64,000 bases of DNA from Flavobacterium gillisiae (GTDB lineage Bacteria; Bacteroidota; Bacteroidia; Flavobacteriales; Flavobacteriaceae). The DNA lies in assembly GCF_900107635.1 (NCBI RefSeq), contig NZ_FNRD01000008.1:62001-126000 (forward strand), read 5' to 3'. A program made the position numbers and the translations under genes. Shown one piece after another: positions 19,351-27,114 of this stretch; within the stretch, counting starts at the first letter, position 1; each line of letters starts with the position of its first letter. The notes beneath the pieces were generated by a model that saw only the letters and a program-made list of their open reading frames with translations, ran no database searches and had not been told where the DNA came from.

Positions 19351-20613
19351 TTAAGCGTCTAAATCAACCTTAGTTGTTGATGCAATTTCTTTATAAGTAC
19401 CGTTTTCTAACTTCTCACGAATTGCTTCAAAAGCAACTAACGTCTCATCAATGTCAGACAATGTATGAGGAGCAGTAGGAATCACACGTAATAAAATCAT
19501 CCCTTTTGGAATAACTGGATAAATTACAATCGACAAGAAAATTCCGTAATTCTCTCTCAAGTCGTTTACCATCACCATAGCTTCAGGTACACTTCCTTCA
19601 AGATATACTGGGGTTACACAAGTATTTGTATCTCCAATATTAAATCCTTTTTCTCTTAAACCACTTTGTAACGCATTTACATTTTCCCAAAGCTTGTTTT
19701 TCAATTCTGGGTGATTACGCAATAACTCTAATCGTTTCAATGAACCTACAGTTTGAATCATAGGCAATGCTTTTGCAAACATTTGAGAACGTAAATTATA
19801 TTTCAAATAATCAATAATATCTTTATCAGCCGCTACAAATGCACCAATGTTAGCCATCGATTTTGCAAAAGTAGAGAAGTAAACATCAATATCATCTTGA
19901 ACTCCTTGCTCTTCACCTGCTCCAGCACCTGTTTCACCAAGAGTACCGAAACCATGTGCATCATCAACTAATAAACGGAAATTGTATTTTTGCTTCATAG
20001 CAACAATTTCTTTCAATTTACCTTGTTGACCGCGCATTCCAAAAACACCTTCAGTAATAAAAAGGATTCCTCCTCCAGTAGCTTCAGCTATTTTAGTAGC
20101 ACGTTGCAGGTTTTTCTCCATGCTTTCAATGTCATTGTGTTTGTACGTAAAACGTTTTCCACTGTGTAAGCGAACTCCGTCAATAATACAAGCATGTCCA
20201 TCAACATCATATACAATTACGTCATTTCTAGTAACCAAAGCGTCAATAATAGACACCATTCCTTGGTAACCAAAATTCAATAAATAAGCTGATTCTTTCA
20301 TTACAAAAGCAGCCAATTCATTCTCTAATTGCTCATGGTATTTAGTGTGACCACTCATCATACGAGCTCCCATTGGGGCAGCCGCACCAAATTCTAACGC
20401 AGCATCAGCATCCGCTTTTCGAACTTCTGGGTGATTTGCTAGACCTAAATAGTCGTTCAAACTCCAGTTCAAAACCTCTTTACCTTGAAATTTCATTCTC
20501 GGTCCTAATTCTCCTTCTAGTTTTGGAAAAACAAAATATCCTTCAGCTTGTGAAGCCCATTTTCCTAACGGTCCTTTATTGTTTTGAATTCTTTCGAATA
20601 AATCCTTTACCAT
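19351..20613 (-). CDS. PLP-dependent alpha-oxoamine synthase (likely capnine or sphingoid base synthase)
   Basis: The 420-residue enzyme belongs to the alpha-oxoamine synthase family (BioF, Kbl, HemA, serine palmitoyltransferase), which condenses an amino acid with an acyl-CoA or acyl-ACP. Visible features are NWSLNDYLGLANHPEV, GHACIIDGVRLHSG with the His that stacks on PLP (about 140), DDAHGFGTLGETGAG with the PLP-binding Asp and His (about 217-223), and the Schiff-base lysine in FSTFAKSMANIGAFV (about Lys251). BioF and Kbl usually have S-x-SK-A at that spot. In Bacteroidota, relatives make sphingolipid bases from serine or, in gliding flavobacteria, the sulfonolipid base capnine from cysteate. 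Nothing biotin- or threonine-related lies nearby. The exact amino acid used is inference. Confidence 0.82.
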   Translation of the reverse strand: MVKDLFERIQNNKGPLGKWASQAEGYFVFPKLEGELGPRMKFQGKEVLNWSLNDYLGLANHPEVRKADADAALEFGAAAPMGARMMSGHTKYHEQLENELAAFVMKESAYLLNFGYQGMVSIIDALVTRNDVIVYDVDGHACIIDGVRLHSGKRFTYKHNDIESMEKNLQRATKIAEATGGGILFITEGVFGMRGQQGKLKEIVAMKQKYNFRLLVDDAHGFGTLGETGAGAGEEQGVQDDIDVYFSTFAKSMANIGAFVAADKDIIDYLKYNLRSQMFAKALPMIQTVGSLKRLELLRNHPELKNKLWENVNALQSGLREKGFNIGDTNTCVTPVYLEGSVPEAMVMVNDLRENYGIFLSIVIYPVIPKGMILLRVIPTAPHTLSDIDETLVAFEAIREKLENGTYKEIASTTKVDLDA

Positions 20614-20650
20614 AATATATTTAAGTAATAATTTTAATTTTAAGAAGTTG

Positions 20651-20658
20651 CAAAAATA
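20651..20658 (-). promoter_or_regulatory. Bacteroidota -7 element for the alpha-oxoamine synthase gene
   Basis: TATTTTTG on the minus strand, 37 bases before the ATG at 20613. Confidence 0.5.
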
Positions 20659-20794
20659 ATTATTTAAACCTTAAAAAAGGATTTTATGTCATTTTTTTTT
20701 AGTACCCGTCCCGCGCGCTACACTTTTCACCCTCAAAAACGGCCTATATGCCATGGTGAGAACCGCAAAAATTAGTTTTCAGTAATAAACTTTG

Positions 20795-20802
20795 TACCTT
20801 TG
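20795..20802 (+). promoter_or_regulatory. Bacteroidota -7 element for the NYN-LOTUS gene
   Basis: TACCTTTG, 27 bases before the ATG at 20830. A weak -33 match TTAG (20772-20775) lies 19 bases upstream of it. Confidence 0.6.
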
Positions 20803-20829
20803 AATAAATATTTCAATTCGACTTAATTT

Positions 20830-21630
20830 ATGGCACAAGATACAAAAGAATTAAAATTGGCTGTTCTAATTGACGCAGACAATGTTCCTTACAGCAATGT
20901 AAAAGGAATGATGGAAGAAATTGCCAAATACGGAACACCAACGACAAAACGGATTTATGCCGATTGGACAAAACCCAATGCAAATGGATGGAAAGGCGTT
21001 TTACTAGAACATGCCATAACACCTATTCAACAATATAGCTACACCGTAGGGAAAAATTCTTCAGATTCTGCCATGATTATTGACGCTATGGACTTATTGT
21101 ATTCTGATAAAGTGGACGGATTTTGTATCGTTTCCAGTGATTCAGACTTTACGCGATTAGCGATTCGATTAAGAGAATCTGGAATGAAAGTTATTGGAAT
21201 TGGAGAGAAAAAAACCCCTAATTCTTTTATAGTAGCCTGTGACCGATTTATTTATATCGAAGTTTTGGATGGTGCTATTCAGAAAAAAGCTAAAAAACGT
21301 TCTGCCGACACTAAAAAACCAGTTGGAAAACCCGTTGAAAAAACGATTGAAAAACCTATTGAAAAATCATCACTTAATAAAATAGACACACAAACCATAG
21401 AACTTATTGAAAGTACTATAGAAGACATTTGTGATGATGACGGCTGGGCTTTTCTTGGTGATGTCGGGAACTTTATCGTAAAAAGAAAACCCGAATTTGA
21501 TCCACGTAATTACGGTTTTGCAAAACTAACTCCGATGTTAAAATCGCTGACCGATATCCTAGAAATTGACGAAAGAGATTCAGAAAAAAAAGGAATCAAA
21601 CATGTTTACGTACGATTGCGTTTTAGCTAG
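20830..21630 (+). CDS. NYN-domain (PIN-like) protein with C-terminal LOTUS/OST-HTH domain
   Basis: The protein has 266 residues. Residues about 8-150 form a NYN domain (LabA/MARF1-type PIN-like nuclease fold): the conserved acidic positions are in AVLIDADNVPYSNVKGM, NSSDSAMIIDAMDLLYSDKV and FCIVSSDSDFTRLAIRLRES. After a Lys/Pro-rich linker with repeated 'EKPIEK'-like units comes a LOTUS domain at about 185-266 (IEDICDDDGWAFLGDVGNFI, DILEIDERDSEKKGIKHVYV), which binds RNA or G-quadruplexes in other proteins. The combination suggests an RNA-targeted nuclease or RNA-binding factor. It overlaps the convergent kinase gene by 4 bases. The biological target in bacteria is unknown. Confidence 0.85.
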   Translation: MAQDTKELKLAVLIDADNVPYSNVKGMMEEIAKYGTPTTKRIYADWTKPNANGWKGVLLEHAITPIQQYSYTVGKNSSDSAMIIDAMDLLYSDKVDGFCIVSSDSDFTRLAIRLRESGMKVIGIGEKKTPNSFIVACDRFIYIEVLDGAIQKKAKKRSADTKKPVGKPVEKTIEKPIEKSSLNKIDTQTIELIESTIEDICDDDGWAFLGDVGNFIVKRKPEFDPRNYGFAKLTPMLKSLTDILEIDERDSEKKGIKHVYVRLRFS

Positions 21631-24002
21631 GCTAATTCCTTAACTATATCATATAAAGCTTCTTTTTTAATTGGCTTAGATAAATAATGGTTCATTCCTA
21701 TTTCTGAGACACGTGATTTTGTGCTTTCCATGACGTCAGCAGTTACCGCGATAATAGGAATGTTCGCATTTTCTATTCCTACTTCACCATTTCTTATCGC
21801 AATTGTTGCTTCATAACCATCCATAACCGGCATTTGGAGATCCATTAAAACAATATCAATTTTATTTTCCTTCAATACATCTAATCCCTCCTGACCATTA
21901 TTAGCATAGAGGACAGTGGTGTTCAACCATTTTTTTGTAATCATCTTAATAACCATCTGATTCATCGCATTGTCTTCTACCACTAGAATAGTTTTTCCTC
22001 CTAAGTCATAAACAGCAGGTTCAGCAGAAACTACTTCAATTCTTTTTGACTCGATAATATCATAATCAATTGAAATTTCACAACTTGTACCCTCACCCAC
22101 TCTACTTTCCATTTTTATTGTCCCATCTTGCATATCCACTAACGTCTTAACAATAAACAACCCGAGACCAAGTCCACCGAATTTTCTTTTATTATCGATA
22201 TTATTTTGAGAAAACGAATCAAAAATACTATCCATTTTTTCTTTTGGTATTCCCACTCCTGAGTCAGAAACCTTCAATATTAAACGTACCTTATTATCTT
22301 CTTTCATCAGAACACTCACATTAAAATTCACAAAGCCCTCGGACGTAAATTTAATGGCATTACTAAGCACGTTATTTACAACTTGTACTAATCTAGTTTC
22401 ATCCCCCTTAATAACTGCAGGCATATCATTTGAGATCGAAAATTGAAAGTCTAGCCCTTTGTCTCGCGCTCGTATATCTGCATTCTTTTTTAAACCCTCT
22501 AAAATTTTCCCTGGGGTAAAGGTGACTTTCTCTAATTTCATTTCTTTTTTTTCAATTTTAGAAAAATCTAAAATATCATTAACAGAACTCAGTAAACTAT
22601 GAGACGAATATTTTATGACTTGGCAATTCTTTCTGATTTTTTCATCTTCTACTTCATTCGAAACAGAATCTATTAAATTCATAATTGCATTTAATGGCGT
22701 TCGCAACTCGTGGCTGATATTGGATAAAAAATAAGTTTTTAGATCATTCATCTCCTCTGAGCGAACTAACGCAATTCGATTCAGCTCATTTTTTTCGTTT
22801 TTTAAACTTCTTATTAAATTAGACATCGACAGTGAAAGGAAAATAACTTCCACGCCAGTTCCCAACTTAGAACTATTTTGAGTCAAAAAATTACTAGGAA
22901 GTAGCCCAAAATTATGTAATATAAATACGCTAAACCCAACAATCAAAAACAAAATACCGGCCGAGAAAAAAGAGTCTACCGGTTTTCTGTTGTAGTACAG
23001 GTAAATTATAGAATATACGATCAAGACCAGGAATACTAGTGTAAGTACATTTACTAAAATATAGCAAAGTAACAAGAGTGAAGGAAATAAAATCACACAA
23101 GCTAATAAAGTAAAGAGTAATACATAAGCAACATTAAACAAAATGTAAATCGTTCTACTGTACTTTTTTATTTTCAAAAATACTTCGCTATATTTTCCCG
23201 ATAAAAAAACGGCAATTATCGCAATAAAAAGTACGGAATAGTTTGAAAACCATCCGCCAAAAGGAGTTACAAATTCATAGAAAAAACCATCTAATGCAAA
23301 TTGCAAGAGACCTACAAAAACAACATATAAACTATAATACAAAAAGGTAATTTTCCCTAAAGCATAAAAGAAAAAAAAGTAAATAACAGCCACAATTGCC
23401 AAAATGCCGTAAAAAAATCCGAAAACTAATTGTTCAAAAGAAATCTTCTGTATAAAATTATCGGCCGTGCGCAAAATCAACGGTATCTTAAGTACTTCTC
23501 CATCACTTTTTAAATGCAGAAATAATTTTAAGTTTGACTTAGACTGGATGTCAATTTTAAAAATGGTTCTGCGATTATCATATGCTCTTTTTGAAAAAGC
23601 TAAAACATCTCCACTTACTGCCTTTGTAATTTCACCAGAAACTTCGTCAATCGTATATAACTCCACGAGGTCCGTTATCGGCAATGCCGTTTCTAAATAA
23701 TAATGTAAGTCTGAATCAGTTGGGTTTTGAAGTGTCAATTTTGCCCAAAAATTATTTTGGGTAAAACCTAAATCATCATTTTCCGTTTTTAATGCCCTAG
23801 GATTCAATGCATCATAATGGCTCATTATATATTGAATATTTAATTCTTTCTTACCCACATCTGCTATAGTCGTATACTTATGTAAAGATATTTCCTCAGG
23901 CAATGTATCAGCCTGAAATACATATTGCGAATATGTATTACTAAAAATGAACATAAAAAAGAAAATTATAAAAGCATTACTCGTGGTGGTATATTTTTTC
24001 AT
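21627..24002 (-). CDS. Hybrid sensor histidine kinase/response regulator with 7TMR-DISM input
   Basis: The protein has 791 residues. After a signal peptide (ending SNTYSQ) there is a periplasmic 7TMR-DISMED2-type sugar-binding-like domain (about 35-180), then seven membrane spans (about 190-400, a 7TMR-DISM region), a HisKA domain with the phospho-acceptor in FLSNISHELRTPLNAI (His431), and a HATPase domain (VVNNVLSNAIKF, DSGVGIP, FGGLGLGLFIV). A C-terminal receiver domain carries the phospho-acceptor Asp721 in IVLMDLQMPVMDGYEA. There is no DNA-binding domain, so it probably passes phosphate to another regulator. It converges on and overlaps the NYN-LOTUS gene. 7TMR-DISM proteins are thought to sense extracellular carbohydrates or peptides. 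Confidence 0.9.
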   Translation of the reverse strand: MKKYTTTSNAFIIFFFMFIFSNTYSQYVFQADTLPEEISLHKYTTIADVGKKELNIQYIMSHYDALNPRALKTENDDLGFTQNNFWAKLTLQNPTDSDLHYYLETALPITDLVELYTIDEVSGEITKAVSGDVLAFSKRAYDNRRTIFKIDIQSKSNLKLFLHLKSDGEVLKIPLILRTADNFIQKISFEQLVFGFFYGILAIVAVIYFFFFYALGKITFLYYSLYVVFVGLLQFALDGFFYEFVTPFGGWFSNYSVLFIAIIAVFLSGKYSEVFLKIKKYSRTIYILFNVAYVLLFTLLACVILFPSLLLLCYILVNVLTLVFLVLIVYSIIYLYYNRKPVDSFFSAGILFLIVGFSVFILHNFGLLPSNFLTQNSSKLGTGVEVIFLSLSMSNLIRSLKNEKNELNRIALVRSEEMNDLKTYFLSNISHELRTPLNAIMNLIDSVSNEVEDEKIRKNCQVIKYSSHSLLSSVNDILDFSKIEKKEMKLEKVTFTPGKILEGLKKNADIRARDKGLDFQFSISNDMPAVIKGDETRLVQVVNNVLSNAIKFTSEGFVNFNVSVLMKEDNKVRLILKVSDSGVGIPKEKMDSIFDSFSQNNIDNKRKFGGLGLGLFIVKTLVDMQDGTIKMESRVGEGTSCEISIDYDIIESKRIEVVSAEPAVYDLGGKTILVVEDNAMNQMVIKMITKKWLNTTVLYANNGQEGLDVLKENKIDIVLMDLQMPVMDGYEATIAIRNGEVGIENANIPIIAVTADVMESTKSRVSEIGMNHYLSKPIKKEALYDIVKELA

Positions 24003-24166
24003 TCTTGTATTTTATTCTTTGTATTAATCGTATTTACGTAGAAACTACTTCTTTAGTTTTACTAATTCGTTTCCGTCTATGCAATTATATAATATTTTTT
24101 ATAATAATTAAATATGCGAAAGAACTTATATTCTTACTAAATTAGAGGTCTACAAAAATCGTTGCT

Positions 24167-25654
24167 ATGAGAATCAAATTTTTCGCTTATGGAATGGCAG
24201 CGTATTTCTACTTTAACATTGGGCTAGTCTTACCTATTTTTTTATTAGTCCTATTATTTATTGGTCTTTTAAATAGCATTCAGAAGAAACATGCCATTCT
24301 TAGAAATTTCCCTATTTTAGGTTATTTTAGATATTCCTTTGAAACTATTGCACCGGAGATACAACAGTATTTTATTGAACGAAATACTGATGGAAAACCA
24401 TTTTCAAGAAATGAACGTGCTCTTGCTTATCAAAGAGCTAAAAATATAGACGCCACCACTCCATTTGGAACACAATTAGACATCAACCAATCCAATTACG
24501 AAGGCATAAGACATTCCGTCTTTGCAGTTAAAGTTAATCATGATTTACCCCGAATTCTAGTGGGCGGACAAGATTGCACCCAACCTTATTCAGCTTCTAT
24601 ATTAAATATTTCTGCAATGAGTTTTGGTTCGTTGAGCGAAAATGCAATTGTAGCGCTCAATAAAGGAGCGCTAAAGGGAAATTTTTATCACAATACTGGT
24701 GAAGGTGGGTTAACTGAATTTCATCTACAAGGCGGTGACGTAACTTGGCAAATAGGTACTGGATATTTTGGCTGCCGGAGTGATGAGGGAAATTTTGATC
24801 CTGAAAAATTCACCCAAAAAGCCAACAACCCTTTTGTAAAGATGATTGAAATAAAATTATCACAAGGCGCGAAACCAGGTCATGGAGGCGTATTACCCGC
24901 GAAAAAAAACACAGCCCAAATCGCAAAAATAAGAGGAGTCAAACCACACACAACCATTCTTTCTCCCCCTAGTCACAGTGCGTTTCATGATGCGACAGGC
25001 TTAATACAGTTCGTCGTTTTGTTACGCCAATTATCTAATGGAAAACCTATTGGTTTTAAACTATGCATCGGTCAGACAAACGAATTTGAATTAATTTGCC
25101 AAGAAATGATACTGCAGAACTGTTTCCCAGACTTTATAACGGTTGATGGTGCTGAGGGCGGAACAGGTGCTGCGCCATTGGAATTTTCGGACGGTGTAGG
25201 AATGCCATTTGAACCTGCACTAATCTTTGTAAACAAAACATTAATCAGGCTGAATATTCGAGACAAAATACGCGTAATATGCAGTGGCAAAATAATCTCA
25301 GGCTACTCCATACTTAGAGCAATCGCAATGGGAGCAGATATGTGCAACAGCGCCAGAGGTTTTATGTTTTCATTAGGCTGCATTCAGGCATTGAGATGCA
25401 ATAGCAATACCTGCCCTACGGGCGTTGCTACACAAGATAAGGTGTTAATGAAGGGTTTGGTTGTAACAGATAAGTCAGAACGAGTTTTTCATTTCCATAA
25501 AAACACCTTACATGCAGCAAATGAACTACTTGCAGCAGCGGGCAAATCTAGCTATAAAGAGGTTGACGGTAGTATTTTTATGCGTGGGGATGAATTCACA
25601 CATCTCTCTGATTTGTATTTCCCAGACAACTTGGGAAGCGTTACGCAGTACTAA
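24167..25654 (+). CDS. FMN-binding glutamate synthase domain protein (GltB2-like, stand-alone)
   Basis: The 495-residue protein starts with a hydrophobic membrane segment (AAYFYFNIGLVLPIFLLVLL, about 10-40) and then carries the FMN/Fe-S synthase domain of glutamate synthase: ILNISAMSFGSLSENAI, NTGEGGLTEFH, KPGHGGVLPAKK, DFITVDGAEGGTGAAPLEF and the cysteine cluster in LGCIQALRCNSNTCPTGVAT. The amidotransferase and GXGXG domains of full GltB are absent. Proteins of this kind are annotated as FMN-binding glutamate synthase family, but glutamate synthesis has not been shown for most. The N-terminal anchor suggests membrane attachment. The gene is monocistronic; its electron donor is not evident. 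Confidence 0.85.
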   Translation: MRIKFFAYGMAAYFYFNIGLVLPIFLLVLLFIGLLNSIQKKHAILRNFPILGYFRYSFETIAPEIQQYFIERNTDGKPFSRNERALAYQRAKNIDATTPFGTQLDINQSNYEGIRHSVFAVKVNHDLPRILVGGQDCTQPYSASILNISAMSFGSLSENAIVALNKGALKGNFYHNTGEGGLTEFHLQGGDVTWQIGTGYFGCRSDEGNFDPEKFTQKANNPFVKMIEIKLSQGAKPGHGGVLPAKKNTAQIAKIRGVKPHTTILSPPSHSAFHDATGLIQFVVLLRQLSNGKPIGFKLCIGQTNEFELICQEMILQNCFPDFITVDGAEGGTGAAPLEFSDGVGMPFEPALIFVNKTLIRLNIRDKIRVICSGKIISGYSILRAIAMGADMCNSARGFMFSLGCIQALRCNSNTCPTGVATQDKVLMKGLVVTDKSERVFHFHKNTLHAANELLAAAGKSSYKEVDGSIFMRGDEFTHLSDLYFPDNLGSVTQY

Positions 25655-25670
25655 AGCAAACTTCGAGGTC

Positions 25671-25699
25671 AAAAAAAAGGAGGGCTATTAAAGCCCTCC
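25671..25699 (-). terminator. Terminator of candidate small RNA A
   Basis: The stem GGAGGGCT (25679-25686)/AGCCCTCC (25692-25699) is followed on the minus strand by eight T. In the plus direction there is no T run, so it is not the terminator of the preceding plus-strand gene. Confidence 0.8.
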
Positions 25700-25818
25700 A
25701 ATTGTTAGTTCTGATTTACCATTATCAACTCATCCATAAAATATAGTATAGCTGAATATTGCGTTATCATTCTCATGTGAAGATTGAAATACACAAGTAA
25801 TTAATCAAAACCACATAT
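25671..25818 (-). ncRNA. Candidate small RNA A (minus strand, about 140 nt)
   Basis: A complete transcription unit can be read on the minus strand. A -7 element TATCTTTG lies at 25819-25826, so RNA would begin near 25812. It ends in an intrinsic terminator with stem GGAGGGCT/AGCCCTCC (25679-25699) and a run of eight T. No convincing reading frame lies between; a 10-codon ATG frame (25705-25737) is present but not kept in copy B. The unit is clearly related to a second one at 26027-26166: the promoter box, the AGTTGATRATGRTAAAYCA stretch and the ATTGGAGG of the terminator stem are shared. I infer a tandem small-RNA pair. It may belong to a known flavobacterial RNA family; I cannot check that here. 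Confidence 0.6.
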
Positions 25819-25826
25819 CAAAGATA
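25819..25826 (-). promoter_or_regulatory. -7 element of candidate small RNA A
   Basis: TATCTTTG on the minus strand fits TAnnTTTG. The identical octamer precedes copy B, and both are preceded by a T-rich tract. Confidence 0.6.
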
Positions 25827-26026
25827 CAAATAATTCAATAAAAAACCCTGTAAATCAACACTTTAACCGATAATTAACTCTATTTCCGTACGGTTTTACA
25901 CAATTGTTAATTATGTCGACGAATCAATAATTTATAGTCATCAATTGAGTTCTTTTTATACTAATATTAAATTACTATATAAATACCAGATTAATGTGGA
26001 ATCTTATTCTAACGATTAATCCCAAT

Positions 26027-26054
26027 AAAAAAGGAGGTCTTTTTACAGACCTCC
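26027..26054 (-). terminator. Terminator of candidate small RNA B
   Basis: The stem GGAGGTCT (26033-26040)/AGACCTCC (26047-26054) has a 6-base loop and a T tract following on the minus strand. Confidence 0.75.
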
Positions 26055-26166
26055 AATATTTAGACTTTGGTTTATCATCATCAACTTATACCTTTCGATA
26101 CAACTGATTATCAAATACGCTACTCCTTTCAGATGGCCATATTCAATAACAAACCGAAATCATACT
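26027..26166 (-). ncRNA. Candidate small RNA B (minus strand, about 135 nt), diverged copy of A
   Basis: This unit has the same layout as copy A about 355 bases away: -7 element TATCTTTG at 26167-26174, a body of about 110 bases, then a terminator with stem GGAGGTCT/AGACCTCC (26033-26054) and a T tract. The terminator stem differs from copy A at one base pair (G-C in A, T-A in B), a compensatory change that keeps the pairing. The 3' half of the body is the best kept part; the 5' half has diverged. No reading frame with a plausible start is shared by the two. Confidence 0.6.
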
Positions 26167-26174
26167 CAAAGATA
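26167..26174 (-). promoter_or_regulatory. -7 element of candidate small RNA B
   Basis: TATCTTTG on the minus strand, identical to that of copy A. Confidence 0.6.
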
Positions 26175-26303
26175 CGACAAGTACAGCATTAATATATTAA
26201 AAAACAGTGTTTTAACTTTGATTTAACGCCTTTAAAAAAAAGGTAAAGAAATCCCAGACAATTAAGCTAACCAATATAACTGAGGCCTATTTCAAAAAAC
26301 ACT

Positions 26304-26311
26304 TACCTTTG
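26304..26311 (+). promoter_or_regulatory. Bacteroidota -7 element for the RdgB-type gene
   Basis: TACCTTTG, 21 bases before the ATG at 26333. Confidence 0.6.
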
Positions 26312-26332
26312 ATACATCCAAAATAAAAACAA

Positions 26333-26911
26333 ATGAAACTCGTCTTCGCTTCAAACAACAAAAACAAAATAAAGGAAATCCAACAACTACTTCCATCAAG
26401 TATAGAAATAGTAAGCTTGGAAGATATCGGTTGTCATGAGGAGATTCCAGAAACTGCTGATACTATAGAAGGGAACGCCATTTTAAAAGCTAATTATGTA
26501 ACTGAAAAATATGGCTACGATTGTTTTGCTGATGATACAGGACTCGAAGTGGAAGCGCTGAACGGAGCTCCCGGGGTATACTCTGCTAGGTATGCTGGTG
26601 AACAACGCAGTTCTGAAGACAATATGGATAGACTACTGGAAGCCTTATCTGATAAAACTAATAGGAGCGCGCATTTCAAAACGGTAATTACGCTAAATAT
26701 AAAGGGAAACCAATATCACTTTACAGGTATAGCCAAAGGCCAAATCTCCTTAGCCAGAGCTGGAAGTGAAGGTTTCGGTTATGATCCTATCTTTCAACCT
26801 GTAGGGTATGAGGAAACTTTCGCGCAACTATCGTCTGAATTAAAAAATCAGATCAGTCACAGAGGAAAGGCAACGCAACTACTAATCAGCTTTTTGAAAA
26901 ATGAAAAATAA
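26333..26911 (+). CDS. rdgB: RdgB/HAM1-type non-canonical purine NTP pyrophosphatase
   Basis: At 192 residues this is the usual length of the Ham1/RdgB family, which hydrolyses dITP, ITP and XTP to monophosphates and so keeps deaminated purines out of DNA and RNA. The N-terminal substrate loop is LVFASNNKNKIKEIQQLLP (the SxNxxK motif). The catalytic Asp is in YDCFADDTGLEVEALNGAPG, followed by GVYSARYAGE. The nucleotide-recognition region is GFGYDPIFQPVG and SHRGKA near the end. It is transcribed from its own TAnnTTTG promoter. Confidence 0.95.
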   Translation: MKLVFASNNKNKIKEIQQLLPSSIEIVSLEDIGCHEEIPETADTIEGNAILKANYVTEKYGYDCFADDTGLEVEALNGAPGVYSARYAGEQRSSEDNMDRLLEALSDKTNRSAHFKTVITLNIKGNQYHFTGIAKGQISLARAGSEGFGYDPIFQPVGYEETFAQLSSELKNQISHRGKATQLLISFLKNEK

Positions 26912-27085
26912 ATGTTAAAATCCACCGATTTTAATTCGGAAATTTGCTGTTCGCACTCTTATTTCTTTATTCAAATCGAAATTCAGAGCGCTAAATCTAA
27001 AAATAAAAATCTAACTTTCTGATAATCAAATAATAATAAAATACCAAAACTTGAAATAGCATTAGTTTATCTCAAATATTAACAG

Positions 27086-27093
27086 TACTTTTG
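27086..27093 (+). promoter_or_regulatory. Bacteroidota -7 element for the DEAD-box gene
   Basis: TACTTTTG, 21 bases before the ATG at 27115, with TTAG (27062-27065) about 20 bases further up as a weak -33. The in-frame TTG at 27091 lies inside this element, so it is not the start. Confidence 0.65.
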
Positions 27094-27114
27094 CACCCTA
27101 TTTTAAAAACACAT

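Noticed and set aside
25655..26332. CRISPR array or insertion sequence in the 680-base spacer with two similar blocks
   Set aside because: Only two diverged copies exist, with promoter and terminator features, no regular short repeats, no transposase and no terminal inverted repeats.
27091..27114. DEAD-box gene starting at TTG 27091
   Set aside because: That TTG lies inside the TACTTTTG promoter box; the ATG at 27115 gives the standard MNKFEQLGL start.
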